From positions 558,001 through 622,000 of the forward strand of contig CBDBZX010000002.1 of assembly GCA_965213645.1 (NCBI GenBank): a stretch of 64,000 nt of DNA, read 5' to 3'. The position numbers were made by a program, and so were the translations under genes. This DNA comes from CBDBZX01 sp965213645. Lineage in GTDB: Bacteria; Deinococcota; Deinococci; Deinococcales; Trueperaceae. A model generated the notes under the pieces. That model saw nothing but the letters and a program-made list of their open reading frames with translations, was not told the origin of the DNA and searched no databases. Below are positions 15,571 through 24,606 of this stretch, one piece after another. The number at the start of each line of letters is the position of its first letter. Position 1 is the stretch's first letter.

Positions 15571-17574
15571 ATGTTTAAGCTCGGTCCATATGACTGGTAC
15601 GTTGACGACTCGGCTGAGGCTAGCGGTGTCAGGGTCGCTGAGCTAACGGGCGAGCTGCTTGTGACCCTACGGGCGCAGCTCTCGCAAACGGACTTTATCG
15701 CCGCGCAAAAGGCAGGATTGCTCTATGACTGGACCGAACCGAGCGATGAAGGCGCAGGAGGGGTCGAGTTGCGCTTCGGTGCGCTAGGCGTGTTGCACGA
15801 TCCGGCAGCGCCGAGGGGCACGTTCGACATCAAGGACGGTAAAGAGCCGCACATACACAAGTACTGCGACGTGCAGGGTGTCGACGGCAACCTGCGCTTT
15901 AACGGCACGGTGGAATTCAGCGGCGATGAGGTTCGTTTTGCAGGCAGCATGTACGCCAGTTACGCTAAGCAGCGCAGCTTCGAGTTGACGGCGACGGTGC
16001 TCCTAGACGCGGACAGTTTGGTGCTTGAGCACTACCGCTACACCAGCCTCGAGGAGGTAGCAGGCGCGCCGCCCGAGCGCGTGCGCAAGCTGGACACCGA
16101 GCGCGTCAACATCCCCGAGTTGCCCGACTGGGTGCGGCGGTTCACCGGGCTGGAGTACCTGCGCCTGGCCTACCGCCACATGAATTCATACGGCAACTTG
16201 CGCGCGTTGCCCGATTGGATAGGCGAACTGCGCGAGTTGCGCGGTCTGCTCGTTCAGGGTTGCAAGCTGCGCCGTCTACCTGAAAGTATCGGCGCGTTGG
16301 AGAACCTCGAGAACGTTGCCGTTCATGCGTGCCAGCTCACCGATACCCCTGCCGGGTTGTGGAGGCTTCCCAAGCTCAAATACCTTACGCTCTCACAGAA
16401 TCAGCTCACTGCGTTACCGTCAGTCATCAACCTCCCCGCCCTCGAGACGTTGCAGTTAGCACACAACAAGCTCCAAACTTTACCTGCGAGTCTGCTACAG
16501 GGCTGCCCAGAACTTACGCGCCTCAACCTCAATAACAACCCCCTCAAATCCCTTTCTACGGGGATCAAGCGCATAGAACACCTCGAGATAGACCTAGCTA
16601 TTCGGCAGCAACTCGCACCCAAACCCGTCGCGAGCGGCGGCGGTGACTACGACCCGGCGCACTACGGAGTAAATAACGACCCCGCACGTGGTGCGGTGCT
16701 CGAGCAGCTACTCAGCGACTCAGAAGCTGACCCTGCGATTCAGACCTTTGTACGTCTCACGGCGCAAGCGGCGGTGGGTTTTCACCAGGAGGGTATACCT
16801 ACAGACTACTCGAGCCTGGGCGTTCACCGCTTCGGCGGCTTGCCCGACCTGCCTGCGGGAGAGGCGTATCCGCGCTTCAGGGCGTCGTGGACGCAGGAGG
16901 AGCAACCTGCCGATGGATACGCCTACGAATTCATCGCGCAACTGGGTTGCGCGGCGCTCGCGCCGTTGCAGCAGTACTTACCGCGCACAGGCTACCTCTA
17001 CTTCTTCCTCTCGACCTTTCACGACCTCTACAACGACGCCGAACGCTACCGACCAGGAATCGTTCTCTACCACGACGTTGAGCTTGCTGAGTTGCGTAGC
17101 GGTACGCGCTTTGAGCTGACGGACGAAGATTTCTTCGAAGCCTATTCGTCCACCGGCGAAGGGTACGCCTACACGGGTTACGACGCTGAGGCTGAAGCGA
17201 CCCTGGGACTGCCCCCTTTCTACCCGCTCAGCCTCAACACGTACCTCTTCCGAGAGGCCCTGCAAGCTGCGGGGCTGACGGACGACAACTTAGATGACGA
17301 CGCGCTTGATGATATGGACATTCGCTTGGAGGATGTCGGCTCGAGCTTCGACCACCTTGTAGGCGACTACGGCTTCTCACAGCACGAACTACCTCAAACG
17401 GAGGCGGCGCTCGCGCAGGGCGGCGACCCGGCGGATTACCTCGTCTTGCTCACTGTCAAAAGTCGGGGCGATATGCAGTGGAGTGACGCAGGCGACTTGT
17501 ATTACGTCATCCACAAGGGCGACCTAGCGCGTAGCGACTTCTCGCAGGTGTTTGTGTGTACGTACAGTAGCTGA
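15571..17574 (+). CDS. Leucine-rich-repeat protein with C-terminal DUF1963 domain
   Basis: The 667-residue protein has three parts. Residues 1-185 are an unrecognised beta-rich domain. Residues 190-345 hold about six leucine-rich repeats (for example LPALETLQLAHNKLQTLPAS). Residues 365-667 match DUF1963 (YwqG-like), with GGLPDLPAGEAYP, FIAQLGCAAL and GYLYFFLS. DUF1963 proteins occur as immunity-type or stand-alone proteins of unknown role. I chose ATG 15571 over TTG 15553; neither has a clear ribosome site. The gene is flanked by the HD gene on one side and a broken copy of that gene's 5' end on the other. Confidence 0.75.
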   Translation: MFKLGPYDWYVDDSAEASGVRVAELTGELLVTLRAQLSQTDFIAAQKAGLLYDWTEPSDEGAGGVELRFGALGVLHDPAAPRGTFDIKDGKEPHIHKYCDVQGVDGNLRFNGTVEFSGDEVRFAGSMYASYAKQRSFELTATVLLDADSLVLEHYRYTSLEEVAGAPPERVRKLDTERVNIPELPDWVRRFTGLEYLRLAYRHMNSYGNLRALPDWIGELRELRGLLVQGCKLRRLPESIGALENLENVAVHACQLTDTPAGLWRLPKLKYLTLSQNQLTALPSVINLPALETLQLAHNKLQTLPASLLQGCPELTRLNLNNNPLKSLSTGIKRIEHLEIDLAIRQQLAPKPVASGGGDYDPAHYGVNNDPARGAVLEQLLSDSEADPAIQTFVRLTAQAAVGFHQEGIPTDYSSLGVHRFGGLPDLPAGEAYPRFRASWTQEEQPADGYAYEFIAQLGCAALAPLQQYLPRTGYLYFFLSTFHDLYNDAERYRPGIVLYHDVELAELRSGTRFELTDEDFFEAYSSTGEGYAYTGYDAEAEATLGLPPFYPLSLNTYLFREALQAAGLTDDNLDDDALDDMDIRLEDVGSSFDHLVGDYGFSQHELPQTEAALAQGGDPADYLVLLTVKSRGDMQWSDAGDLYYVIHKGDLARSDFSQVFVCTYSS

Positions 17575-17605
17575 GGCGTGCTTTTAGAGGTGTGTGGGCT
17601 CGAGC

Positions 17606-17750
17606 GCCTCTTGTCGCTCCGCCTCTTAGGGCGGCATTTTGAGGACGTTTTACATTCCCTTGAGTGATTGGACGATGGATTTTTCTGCCTTGTCCTATGC
17701 TTTGCTGTTTATGTCTGCCATAGTGCACTCTGAAGGGTGATTGTCAGAGG
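17606..17750 (-). pseudogene. Degraded copy of the 5' end of the HD-domain gene
   Basis: The stretch from CTTGTCGCTCCGC to GATTGTCAGAG aligns base by base with 15274-15400, which covers the first roughly 35 codons and upstream region of the HD gene, in the same orientation. Matches are scattered with many substitutions and small indels, so no protein is made. The LRR gene lies exactly between the two copies. Confidence 0.6.
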
Positions 17751-17773
17751 AGCGTCGTAATTCACGAGAAATA

Positions 17774-18736
17774 TCAGGTTGTCTCTTCCTTATTTTCATC
17801 CGCGATAGGAAAACACTTATTGACCATACCCAACAAGCCGTTGGATTCTTCAATAATCCATTGATTACTCTCGATTAAAGATTGAATGAGTTCTATTTCT
17901 CGTTTATCGAACAAGCTTTTATCTATTCCCGAGAGGTAATCTAAGTCGTCTACCCGCTTCCAGAGACTTTTATGCTCAGTTTTTTCTATACTTCGAGGTT
18001 CGCCGTTCGGGTATAGCATTGCAATCTCTGGGATTTTTTTCTTGACGGCTTCAAAAATCTTGAGCCCATCATAGTCCCAGTCGCAAGAGTAGTAGATAGG
18101 CAAACCCCTCGTCGTTACATAGTCCAGCTTAGCGATATTTTTGCCACCTGCGTACCAAAGCTCAATTTGATGCGTCCTCGGAATATTCGGACGTTTTAGA
18201 AAATCAAGGTTTTCGCATAGAACAATAAGTTTAGGATTTTCACAGTCCAACACATATCTGTACTGCTGATCTCTATCATCTGCCAACTCTTCAATATCCA
18301 ATAAGTATTTCACGGCGTTAGTTAAGGCTTCTTTGCCAGGTAGATATTTTTCATTCTTGAAAAACATCAGAGATACGCCCCTCACGCTCTCTTGCGCTGC
18401 TATTATCTGCTCTCTTATCTCGAGAAGATTACCATTATGCATATTCTTCTCTATTTCCATCAAAATGCGAATATCAGCTTCCTCGAAGCGAAGTTGTGGC
18501 TTCAAAAAATCATTTCGGCGGAGAAAATCGAGATACCTTCTGTAATTCTCTCGGTGGGTGCGCTCGTAGTATTCATCGAACCCATCTCCTTTGATATAAA
18601 GAGCCGAGAACTCACATAGCTCTTTCGTATGGTTGAGTAAATGTTGCACTTGAGGGTCTTTGGCTAAAGCTACTTTGACGGGAACCTTTCCACGGATATA
18701 AAGCTCATTGAGCGACCTGAGGACGATCCAATTCAC
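17774..18736 (-). CDS. JetD-like TOPRIM nuclease subunit of a Wadjet/Mks system
   Basis: This 320-residue protein has an N-terminal helical part and a TOPRIM domain at about 175-250 with the acidic residues in LIVLCENLDFL and YYSCDWDYDG, the E and DxD expected of this nuclease family. In Wadjet systems this subunit cuts DNA extruded by the SMC complex and so eliminates plasmids. It is the last gene of a four-gene operon and overlaps the SMC gene by four bases. GC content is visibly lower than in neighbouring backbone genes. About 40 bases of intergenic sequence follow. Confidence 0.85.
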   Translation of the reverse strand: MNWIVLRSLNELYIRGKVPVKVALAKDPQVQHLLNHTKELCEFSALYIKGDGFDEYYERTHRENYRRYLDFLRRNDFLKPQLRFEEADIRILMEIEKNMHNGNLLEIREQIIAAQESVRGVSLMFFKNEKYLPGKEALTNAVKYLLDIEELADDRDQQYRYVLDCENPKLIVLCENLDFLKRPNIPRTHQIELWYAGGKNIAKLDYVTTRGLPIYYSCDWDYDGLKIFEAVKKKIPEIAMLYPNGEPRSIEKTEHKSLWKRVDDLDYLSGIDKSLFDKREIELIQSLIESNQWIIEESNGLLGMVNKCFPIADENKEETT

Positions 18737-21700
18737 CGCTCTAAAGCTGCCAGGTACGTTTTTAGGTCTTCATTGTGCTCATTGGTTTTATAATAGCTCA
18801 GCGGCTCATTGTTGATGTCTGAAAAATCTGGGTGTTCAATTAAGTGATGCAGATACCAGCCTTCCTCAGAGTTGGAGCCGTAAGGTTCGGGCGTCATCGT
18901 GATGATCTGGTATCCAAAATCTCGAGCAATCTCAGGAAAGCTATTGAAGTTGGTTTTATCCAAGTTAGCCATTTCTTCTAGGATAATGAATCTCAGCCCT
19001 TTTCTTTCCGCTTTTTGAACCTTAGATAAGCGTCCAATACCGAGTAAGACAATAGCGGAGTACGCTTCCCCGGTGCTGCCAGGATAATCCTTGCCATCTT
19101 CGTCTTTGAGGCTTACCTGCAAATCGAAGTACGCTTTTGGGCTTAGAAGTGTGTAGACGTCGACGTTATGTTTATAGTTGCTAACGCTCTTGAAGAAGTC
19201 TTCAACGAACGTCTCTACTGAATCGCCGAAGGGGAGACCGCCGGGTTGGTGAACGCTTCTCAGCTTTGAGCGGAGTTCGTCTATCCACTCGATATCGAAA
19301 ACAGGATTGGGACTAAAAGCGATGCTGAAAAAGTATTTGTTGCTAATTTTGTGTCCTCGAAAGAAGCTGTTAAGTCCTCTGACAGTGTTGAGGTGGTCGT
19401 TGTACCCTCTTTGTGTTTGGGAGAAAATCTTCAACATGGCGGTGTGAATATTGCTGGCTATATCTATACGTTTGCGGTTACTTTCTCGCAAGGCTTCAGC
19501 GATATTGTCTCTATGTTTGATTTTGGGTCCGAGTAGAACCTTCTCGAGTATGGAAAATTCGTAGCGTTCACTATCAACCTGTTCGTTGATCTCGGGATTG
19601 CTTTCGTCCGCCGCTTCTGAAAAAAGCTTCGTCATTAAACGATATTCAGTGTTATACGCAGTCTGTGCTTCTCTAAAATTTTCCTTAGAAGCTTCCACAT
19701 CGCTGGATGTTATACTTTTTTGCGCTGCCAGTTCAATCTGTACGCCAAGCTTACGAGCTTCCAAATCTTTTTCGTTATACGATAAAAGTTTTTCGCGGTG
19801 GTTCCGTTTATTGTCGCTTACCTCTCGCTCGAGTTGAGGAATAAGCTCGCCTAAAGATTTTGCTCTACCCTCTTCTCCCCCTTGCAACTTAATTAGTTTA
19901 GTACTGCGCTGACGCATCTTGCCTAATCCATTTTTCCTTTTGGCAATTTGCTGTTCAAGGTCGCCGTTTCGGACTGGAAACGGAATTTCCCTGCTCAAAT
20001 TGAATAATACTCGCGTGTGTTCTTGTCGCCGAAGCTCGAGTGAGGCTATTTTGTTATCTAAATTTTGAATGATTAACGCTGTTTTCTTCAAATCTTCTAA
20101 GTCAGTACTGTTTCGCAGACGCTGATCAAGTTGTAGAAACGGTAAGTTAAAATCCTGGTTTTGCTGAAACTTCTCAAGCTCCTCCCAAAGCGTTCTTTTC
20201 GTCTTTAGTTGATCTTGGAATTCTTCAACTGTTCTCTTCAACATTTGCTCAAAACGTTCGGGGTCATCAAAAATTTGTTGCTCATCGCGGTGAAGAGCGA
20301 ATTCCTTTATTTGACCTAAATCGAGCCAAACTCCTCCATTGTGCTCATCGTATTGAATGTTTTCATCCTGGAGAAAATCCAGACTTTGGACATATCTGGA
20401 ACCGCTTTGTGCCTCAGCAGGTTTTTGCCAATGAACATCCAAAAGATGAAAAAGCGCTGTTTCTTGATTCGGAGATAGAACCTCTTTGCGCTCCACGACT
20501 TTAGCAAGTAAATCTTTGTCGCTTTCTTCAGTCAGCAACTCAATCAAGCTACTCAGATGTTCAGTTTTGCTATGTAAATCTCGTTTCTGACGCTCAATTA
20601 GCTCAGTTTGCTCTCGGTACATATTTTCTATCGTCTGTAGTGAGCCGTACTGCTCATACACGGGCTTAAACTCAGCGATTCGTCTCAGTATCTCTCTATC
20701 GTCAAGTTGGTCTAAATCGACTTTATGTCCAGCAAGTTCGTCGATGTTGGGGGCTTGGGCTTCAACGAACCGAGAAATCTTGCTTTGCACCTCTTCCAGC
20801 TTTTCGTATTCATAAGAGTATTGAACTAAAGCTGTTACCCCTTCTTGATACGCCTTGAGTCGCTTCTCACTCAAATTGACAAGCCTATCGAGTTTATCTT
20901 TTCGACGTTCTAAAAAACCTCTTTCCTCTCTATATTCTTCTAATCTTCTCCCTGCCTGCTCGCTTTTCCCTTCCGCAACTTGTGTCGACTGAAATGCAAA
21001 GTTAACCTCAGCAACTAAAAGCTGTTCTTGAGCCCTCTTCATCTTTTCTTCTTTGTCTTCCAACTCTGTGAGATGTTTCTGTTTCTGCTCGAGGTTGTCA
21101 ATATACGCTTCAAGGTCTTGATAGTCGCGGAGCAACTTTTGTAAGTCATTTCTATGAGTTCGAAAGGTCTTGTCATACGAGGCTTCATCTTCGAAGAGAA
21201 AGGCTTTAAGGCTTTTTGAGTTATCAACGTCCAACGTTTTCGCCTTAGAAAAAGACTGAATCACTTTGGCAAACGCTTTTAAGTTATCCTCTATGCTTAG
21301 GTTAATGGGCAATATCTCTTTGCGATATAGAAAAGAGAACAGCTCATTTTTCTTTTCCTTCGTTTCATAGAAGCTCAAGTACAGGTGATGTTCATCTCGC
21401 AACCGCTTCGCCAAATCTTGCAAAGAAAGCAGCATCTCATTCTTGATAAAATAAGAATGCAGAGGAAGTTGCTCTTTCGTATAGGCTAATTCGCCTAATC
21501 TTTTGTTCTGATCAGCGTCTTTTAGAATCAAGAAAGGTGTAATGGGTCTACCTTTGTTATTTGGAATGCAAGTTCCCACGGTTATAAAAGCGCCTTCTTC
21601 AACCTCGATATTTAAGAATGCGTAGGCTTCTCTCACATTATGAGGTAATCGTTCGGGTTGACGGAGGCTATGGTTCAAGCCATCGGTTCCAAACTTTATC

Positions 21701-21867
21701 AACTTATAGTCGGGGACGAAGATGATTTGCAAGAGGTCAGCGATGACGGATTTACCCACGCCATTACTACCTGTAAAATCCGTCCGCGCATGGTGAATGA
21801 GGTAATCCTGTCTGTAGTGTCTGAGAACACCGACTGTGGAGAGCGAAAAGATACGTGGATAGGTCAT
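18733..21867 (-). CDS. JetC-like SMC ATPase of a Wadjet/Mks system
   Basis: The 1044-residue protein has a Walker A motif GSNGVGKSV near residue 33, two long coiled-coil arms (about 220-480 and 530-780) around a central region, a signature-like STGEAYSAIVLLGIGRLSK near 950, and Walker B FIILEEMANLDKTN near 985. This is the MukB/JetC type of SMC, a loop-extruding motor that senses DNA topology. Length fits JetC. It overlaps the genes on both sides by four bases, so translation is probably coupled. The whole operon is AT-richer than its surroundings, suggesting acquisition. Confidence 0.9.
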   Translation of the reverse strand: MTYPRIFSLSTVGVLRHYRQDYLIHHARTDFTGSNGVGKSVIADLLQIIFVPDYKLIKFGTDGLNHSLRQPERLPHNVREAYAFLNIEVEEGAFITVGTCIPNNKGRPITPFLILKDADQNKRLGELAYTKEQLPLHSYFIKNEMLLSLQDLAKRLRDEHHLYLSFYETKEKKNELFSFLYRKEILPINLSIEDNLKAFAKVIQSFSKAKTLDVDNSKSLKAFLFEDEASYDKTFRTHRNDLQKLLRDYQDLEAYIDNLEQKQKHLTELEDKEEKMKRAQEQLLVAEVNFAFQSTQVAEGKSEQAGRRLEEYREERGFLERRKDKLDRLVNLSEKRLKAYQEGVTALVQYSYEYEKLEEVQSKISRFVEAQAPNIDELAGHKVDLDQLDDREILRRIAEFKPVYEQYGSLQTIENMYREQTELIERQKRDLHSKTEHLSSLIELLTEESDKDLLAKVVERKEVLSPNQETALFHLLDVHWQKPAEAQSGSRYVQSLDFLQDENIQYDEHNGGVWLDLGQIKEFALHRDEQQIFDDPERFEQMLKRTVEEFQDQLKTKRTLWEELEKFQQNQDFNLPFLQLDQRLRNSTDLEDLKKTALIIQNLDNKIASLELRRQEHTRVLFNLSREIPFPVRNGDLEQQIAKRKNGLGKMRQRSTKLIKLQGGEEGRAKSLGELIPQLEREVSDNKRNHREKLLSYNEKDLEARKLGVQIELAAQKSITSSDVEASKENFREAQTAYNTEYRLMTKLFSEAADESNPEINEQVDSERYEFSILEKVLLGPKIKHRDNIAEALRESNRKRIDIASNIHTAMLKIFSQTQRGYNDHLNTVRGLNSFFRGHKISNKYFFSIAFSPNPVFDIEWIDELRSKLRSVHQPGGLPFGDSVETFVEDFFKSVSNYKHNVDVYTLLSPKAYFDLQVSLKDEDGKDYPGSTGEAYSAIVLLGIGRLSKVQKAERKGLRFIILEEMANLDKTNFNSFPEIARDFGYQIITMTPEPYGSNSEEGWYLHHLIEHPDFSDINNEPLSYYKTNEHNEDLKTYLAALER

Positions 21868-22538
21868 TCCTGATGCCTATAACTCTCAACGAACGCATCA
21901 AAATGCTCGAGTTCGCTTTTATAGAGTTTCGCTAATCGGTTGATGCTTGGGCTAATAGAAAAGTGTATATCTTCTGAATGGATGTGGGATTTTCTCTCCA
22001 CCCAGCCCAATTTGTCAAATATCTTGATCGCATCTTTGAAACGCTTTTTTGCCTTTTGGCTCCACTCGTTATCTGTATAGCTTGACCTTACGCCACCGAA
22101 CAAGAGCTTCTCGTACTGCTCGCTATTCTCACTCTCTACAATCTCGTTCTCAATATCTGACCAATAAATGTCCTTGGAAACGTCGAAGTACCTGTCGTAG
22201 TACATATTGAGGAGCATAATGCCTATGATTGTCTCATTGTGCGTAAGCTGCCTGATGCGCTCTGACATTTTCCCCTTGTGACCCTCGAGGAAATCCAAGT
22301 AATAGTAGACAACATCGTCCAGCACATTTTTCTCAATATGTAGTCCATATAGGAATTTGTAGTAGTAGCGAAATTCGTCGAGATAATCGCTCAAGAGGTG
22401 AAATATATCGGTGTCGAGCCTCTGAACGTGCCTACCGCTAAGCAGTGCTAAGTTGAGCGTAGCGAAGTACCGTTGTACATCTTCCTGTTCTAGGAAGGCG
22501 TAAGGGTTCACTCTGTTAAGTGTATTCCCATGTTCCAT
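21864..22538 (-). CDS. JetB-like KITE subunit (MukE-like)
   Basis: This 224-residue protein sits where the KITE subunit (JetB/MksE/MukE) is found, between the kleisin-like and SMC genes, and has the expected length. The C-terminal part (KKRFKDAIKIFDKLGWVERK followed by a strand) looks like a winged helix. It overlaps the upstream gene by 31 bases and the SMC gene by four. Assignment rests on position, length and fold impression rather than a sharp motif. Confidence 0.72.
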   Translation of the reverse strand: MEHGNTLNRVNPYAFLEQEDVQRYFATLNLALLSGRHVQRLDTDIFHLLSDYLDEFRYYYKFLYGLHIEKNVLDDVVYYYLDFLEGHKGKMSERIRQLTHNETIIGIMLLNMYYDRYFDVSKDIYWSDIENEIVESENSEQYEKLLFGGVRSSYTDNEWSQKAKKRFKDAIKIFDKLGWVERKSHIHSEDIHFSISPSINRLAKLYKSELEHFDAFVESYRHQE

Positions 22539-23902
22539 GTCAAAATCTCCCTACTTTGAAGCTCTCGTGCGAGAGGTTTGCTAACTGTGATGATGCATTC
22601 AGGCTTGCTCTCGGCAAATTGAAATAGCTCGAAACCTACCTGCAAAGCGATGTCAGCCTCTCCTTCTACTTCTAAAATCTCATAAAAGTGTGTCGTAAAA
22701 TCAAGTATTTTATCTCGCACGAGCATTGCTTTATAGTGTTTGACCCACTGTGCTGTTCGCTCTTGACGCCTCAATGACTTCTCAAGCTTGCGCCTTTCTT
22801 GCCTTTCGTATTCATGATTACGGCGCGGCTGAATCATTGTGTTCGGAGGTTTGGCAAAAGTGTCGTAGTAGGGAACTTCGATAAACTTAGTTCTTTCGTA
22901 CGGAATCTCTTTCAGAGGGAAAGAGGTTGGCAAAACAGGTCCATCCTTAGAGTAATCCCCTTCGTTTAGAACCAAGCTCAGAAACTTCTTCAGGTTGATT
23001 TTGAGTTTTGACTGATACCTGAAGTGTTCTGGTAGCTCGTTCAGCTTGGCGCTAGCGAAGATCATCTGGCTATTGACCAAGTTCAACTTCTCGTCGACAA
23101 GCTCAAAAAAACGTACAACTTCCGCGTTGATATCGGCTGCTTTCTGGTATTCCTCTTGCAAGATGGCGAGTTTTTGATTCTCTTCAACCCCGGCGCTCTG
23201 ATAGTAATCAAGGCGCTCACCAAAAGTATCAAGAACCTTTTGAACCTCCTGGCTTATATCGCTACCTAAAATAAGAACTTCTCTTATCTCGTCCACCCTC
23301 TTTCCAAGCGTCCCAAATATAGAGGTGAACTCGAGCGCCATATCAACGGCATCCTTCTCTTGGTAATCCAAAATGCTTTTTAAGCTACGTATAGCAGCTT
23401 TGACATCGTCTTTCAGCGCTTCTAAATGCTCGAGGGCGGTTTGTCTCGCGGCGCTACGAAACCCCTGTTCGAACCAGCTTTCAAAATCCTCAATGCTCTG
23501 AATCTCTTCAGCTTTGAACTGCGCGTACCGTTCAAAACTTTCCATCAAAGGAAAGTTCTTATGTGGACTATTCAGCTTTCCTTCGATGAGCTTGACAAAC
23601 CTCTCTGCGTACTCCGTGAGATTATAGCGTTCAATAGTTCCATGCGGACGCTCTATAAAATAGTGCATTAGAGACTTGAGAATACTTTCGGTATGAGGAA
23701 GTTGCTCTTTGTGTAACGATAAAGCCACTTCTCGTATCGCTTCTTTCATATTAGCGTAGGTAAAACTTTTATCTATATCACCTGCTTGAATCTCTCTGTA
23801 TAGCCAGATGATTACCATACCCTCGAACTCTGCAGGAACAAGAGCTTGATAATTGTATCTTTCATTCAACGCGGCATAGAGGTCGAAGTTGCTGTCAGTC
23901 AT
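22508..23902 (-). CDS. JetA-like kleisin subunit (MukF-like)
   Basis: The 464-residue protein has an N-terminal helical domain (VPAEFEGMVIIWLYREIQ), long helices in the middle, and a C-terminal part resembling a winged helix, as expected for the kleisin of a Wadjet/Mks complex. It is the first gene of the operon. I chose the ATG at 23902 (MTDSNF), since the 13 extra upstream residues (AFCYCYTLS) look untranslated. A TATACT hexamer lies about 25 bases before this ATG and could be the operon's -10 box. The subtype (I, II or III) cannot be fixed by eye; it does not look like the DUF3375 protein of type I. Confidence 0.72.
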   Translation of the reverse strand: MTDSNFDLYAALNERYNYQALVPAEFEGMVIIWLYREIQAGDIDKSFTYANMKEAIREVALSLHKEQLPHTESILKSLMHYFIERPHGTIERYNLTEYAERFVKLIEGKLNSPHKNFPLMESFERYAQFKAEEIQSIEDFESWFEQGFRSAARQTALEHLEALKDDVKAAIRSLKSILDYQEKDAVDMALEFTSIFGTLGKRVDEIREVLILGSDISQEVQKVLDTFGERLDYYQSAGVEENQKLAILQEEYQKAADINAEVVRFFELVDEKLNLVNSQMIFASAKLNELPEHFRYQSKLKINLKKFLSLVLNEGDYSKDGPVLPTSFPLKEIPYERTKFIEVPYYDTFAKPPNTMIQPRRNHEYERQERRKLEKSLRRQERTAQWVKHYKAMLVRDKILDFTTHFYEILEVEGEADIALQVGFELFQFAESKPECIITVSKPLARELQSREILTWNMGIHLTE

Positions 23903-23965
23903 GTTGTAAGTTGAAAGAGTATAGCAGTAACAGAACGCCACTGTTCAGTGAAATTTATCACTATA

Positions 23966-24606
23966 CTATTTTGTTTCGTTCAAACTGTACAGACTTTCAC
24001 TCCGTAAAACTTTGTCTGACCCTGCGTGTTGTTTGAGGTTACGGTGTATCGCTAATCTGCCTATAGTTTTTTGAACTAAATTTGGCACAGAAAGTTCAAC
24101 CACGTCAGGCATCTCCAAACCTTGCCAGAACGCAAGCACATCCACCTCGTTGTAACGCGCCACAAAGAGCGACATCACCGAAGCGTGCGCAACGATAGCG
24201 AGAGGTTCATCTGGATAATTCTTCAGCACTTCCCTCACCGCCCTGTCAAACCGCTGGCGGGCCTGTGTACCTGTTTCGTTGCAAGAATGAAATCATCTGG
24301 GTTTTTGAAGAAAGACTCGAGCCGCTCCAACCACACCTCTTGCTCCATATAAGGAACGCCCGTTCGCTCATGTTCGTGCAGATTCGGTGCAGTACTCCAG
24401 GGAATACCGAGATGTCCAGCTAAAACGCGCCCCGTCTCTTTCGCCTTAACCTCTTCGCTGGTGATGATGCGGCTGAGATTGCGTTCTCTCAACCTCTTTG
24501 CTAAATCTTCGCAAGCTGTGTAAGCACGCTCGGTCAAGTGCCACTTTCGAGAGGGACTATCTGGGTCTTGCTTCGTCTCCGCATGGCGGATAAGCAAGAG
24601 GTTCAC
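23966..24606 (-). pseudogene. Histidine-phosphatase-superfamily gene with a one-base frameshift
   Basis: The N-terminal frame (24235-24606) carries LIRHAET, the phosphohistidine motif, and the C-terminal frame (23966 to about 24280) carries IVAHASVMSLF with the second catalytic His. They join near 24280, where adding one base after CTTGC would give NETGTQARQRFDRAVREV. The start GTG overlaps the stop of the aminotransferase gene. Some members of this superfamily are metal-independent phosphoserine phosphatases, and the neighbours serA and a class V aminotransferase make that role plausible. The break may be real or a sequencing error. Confidence 0.78.
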
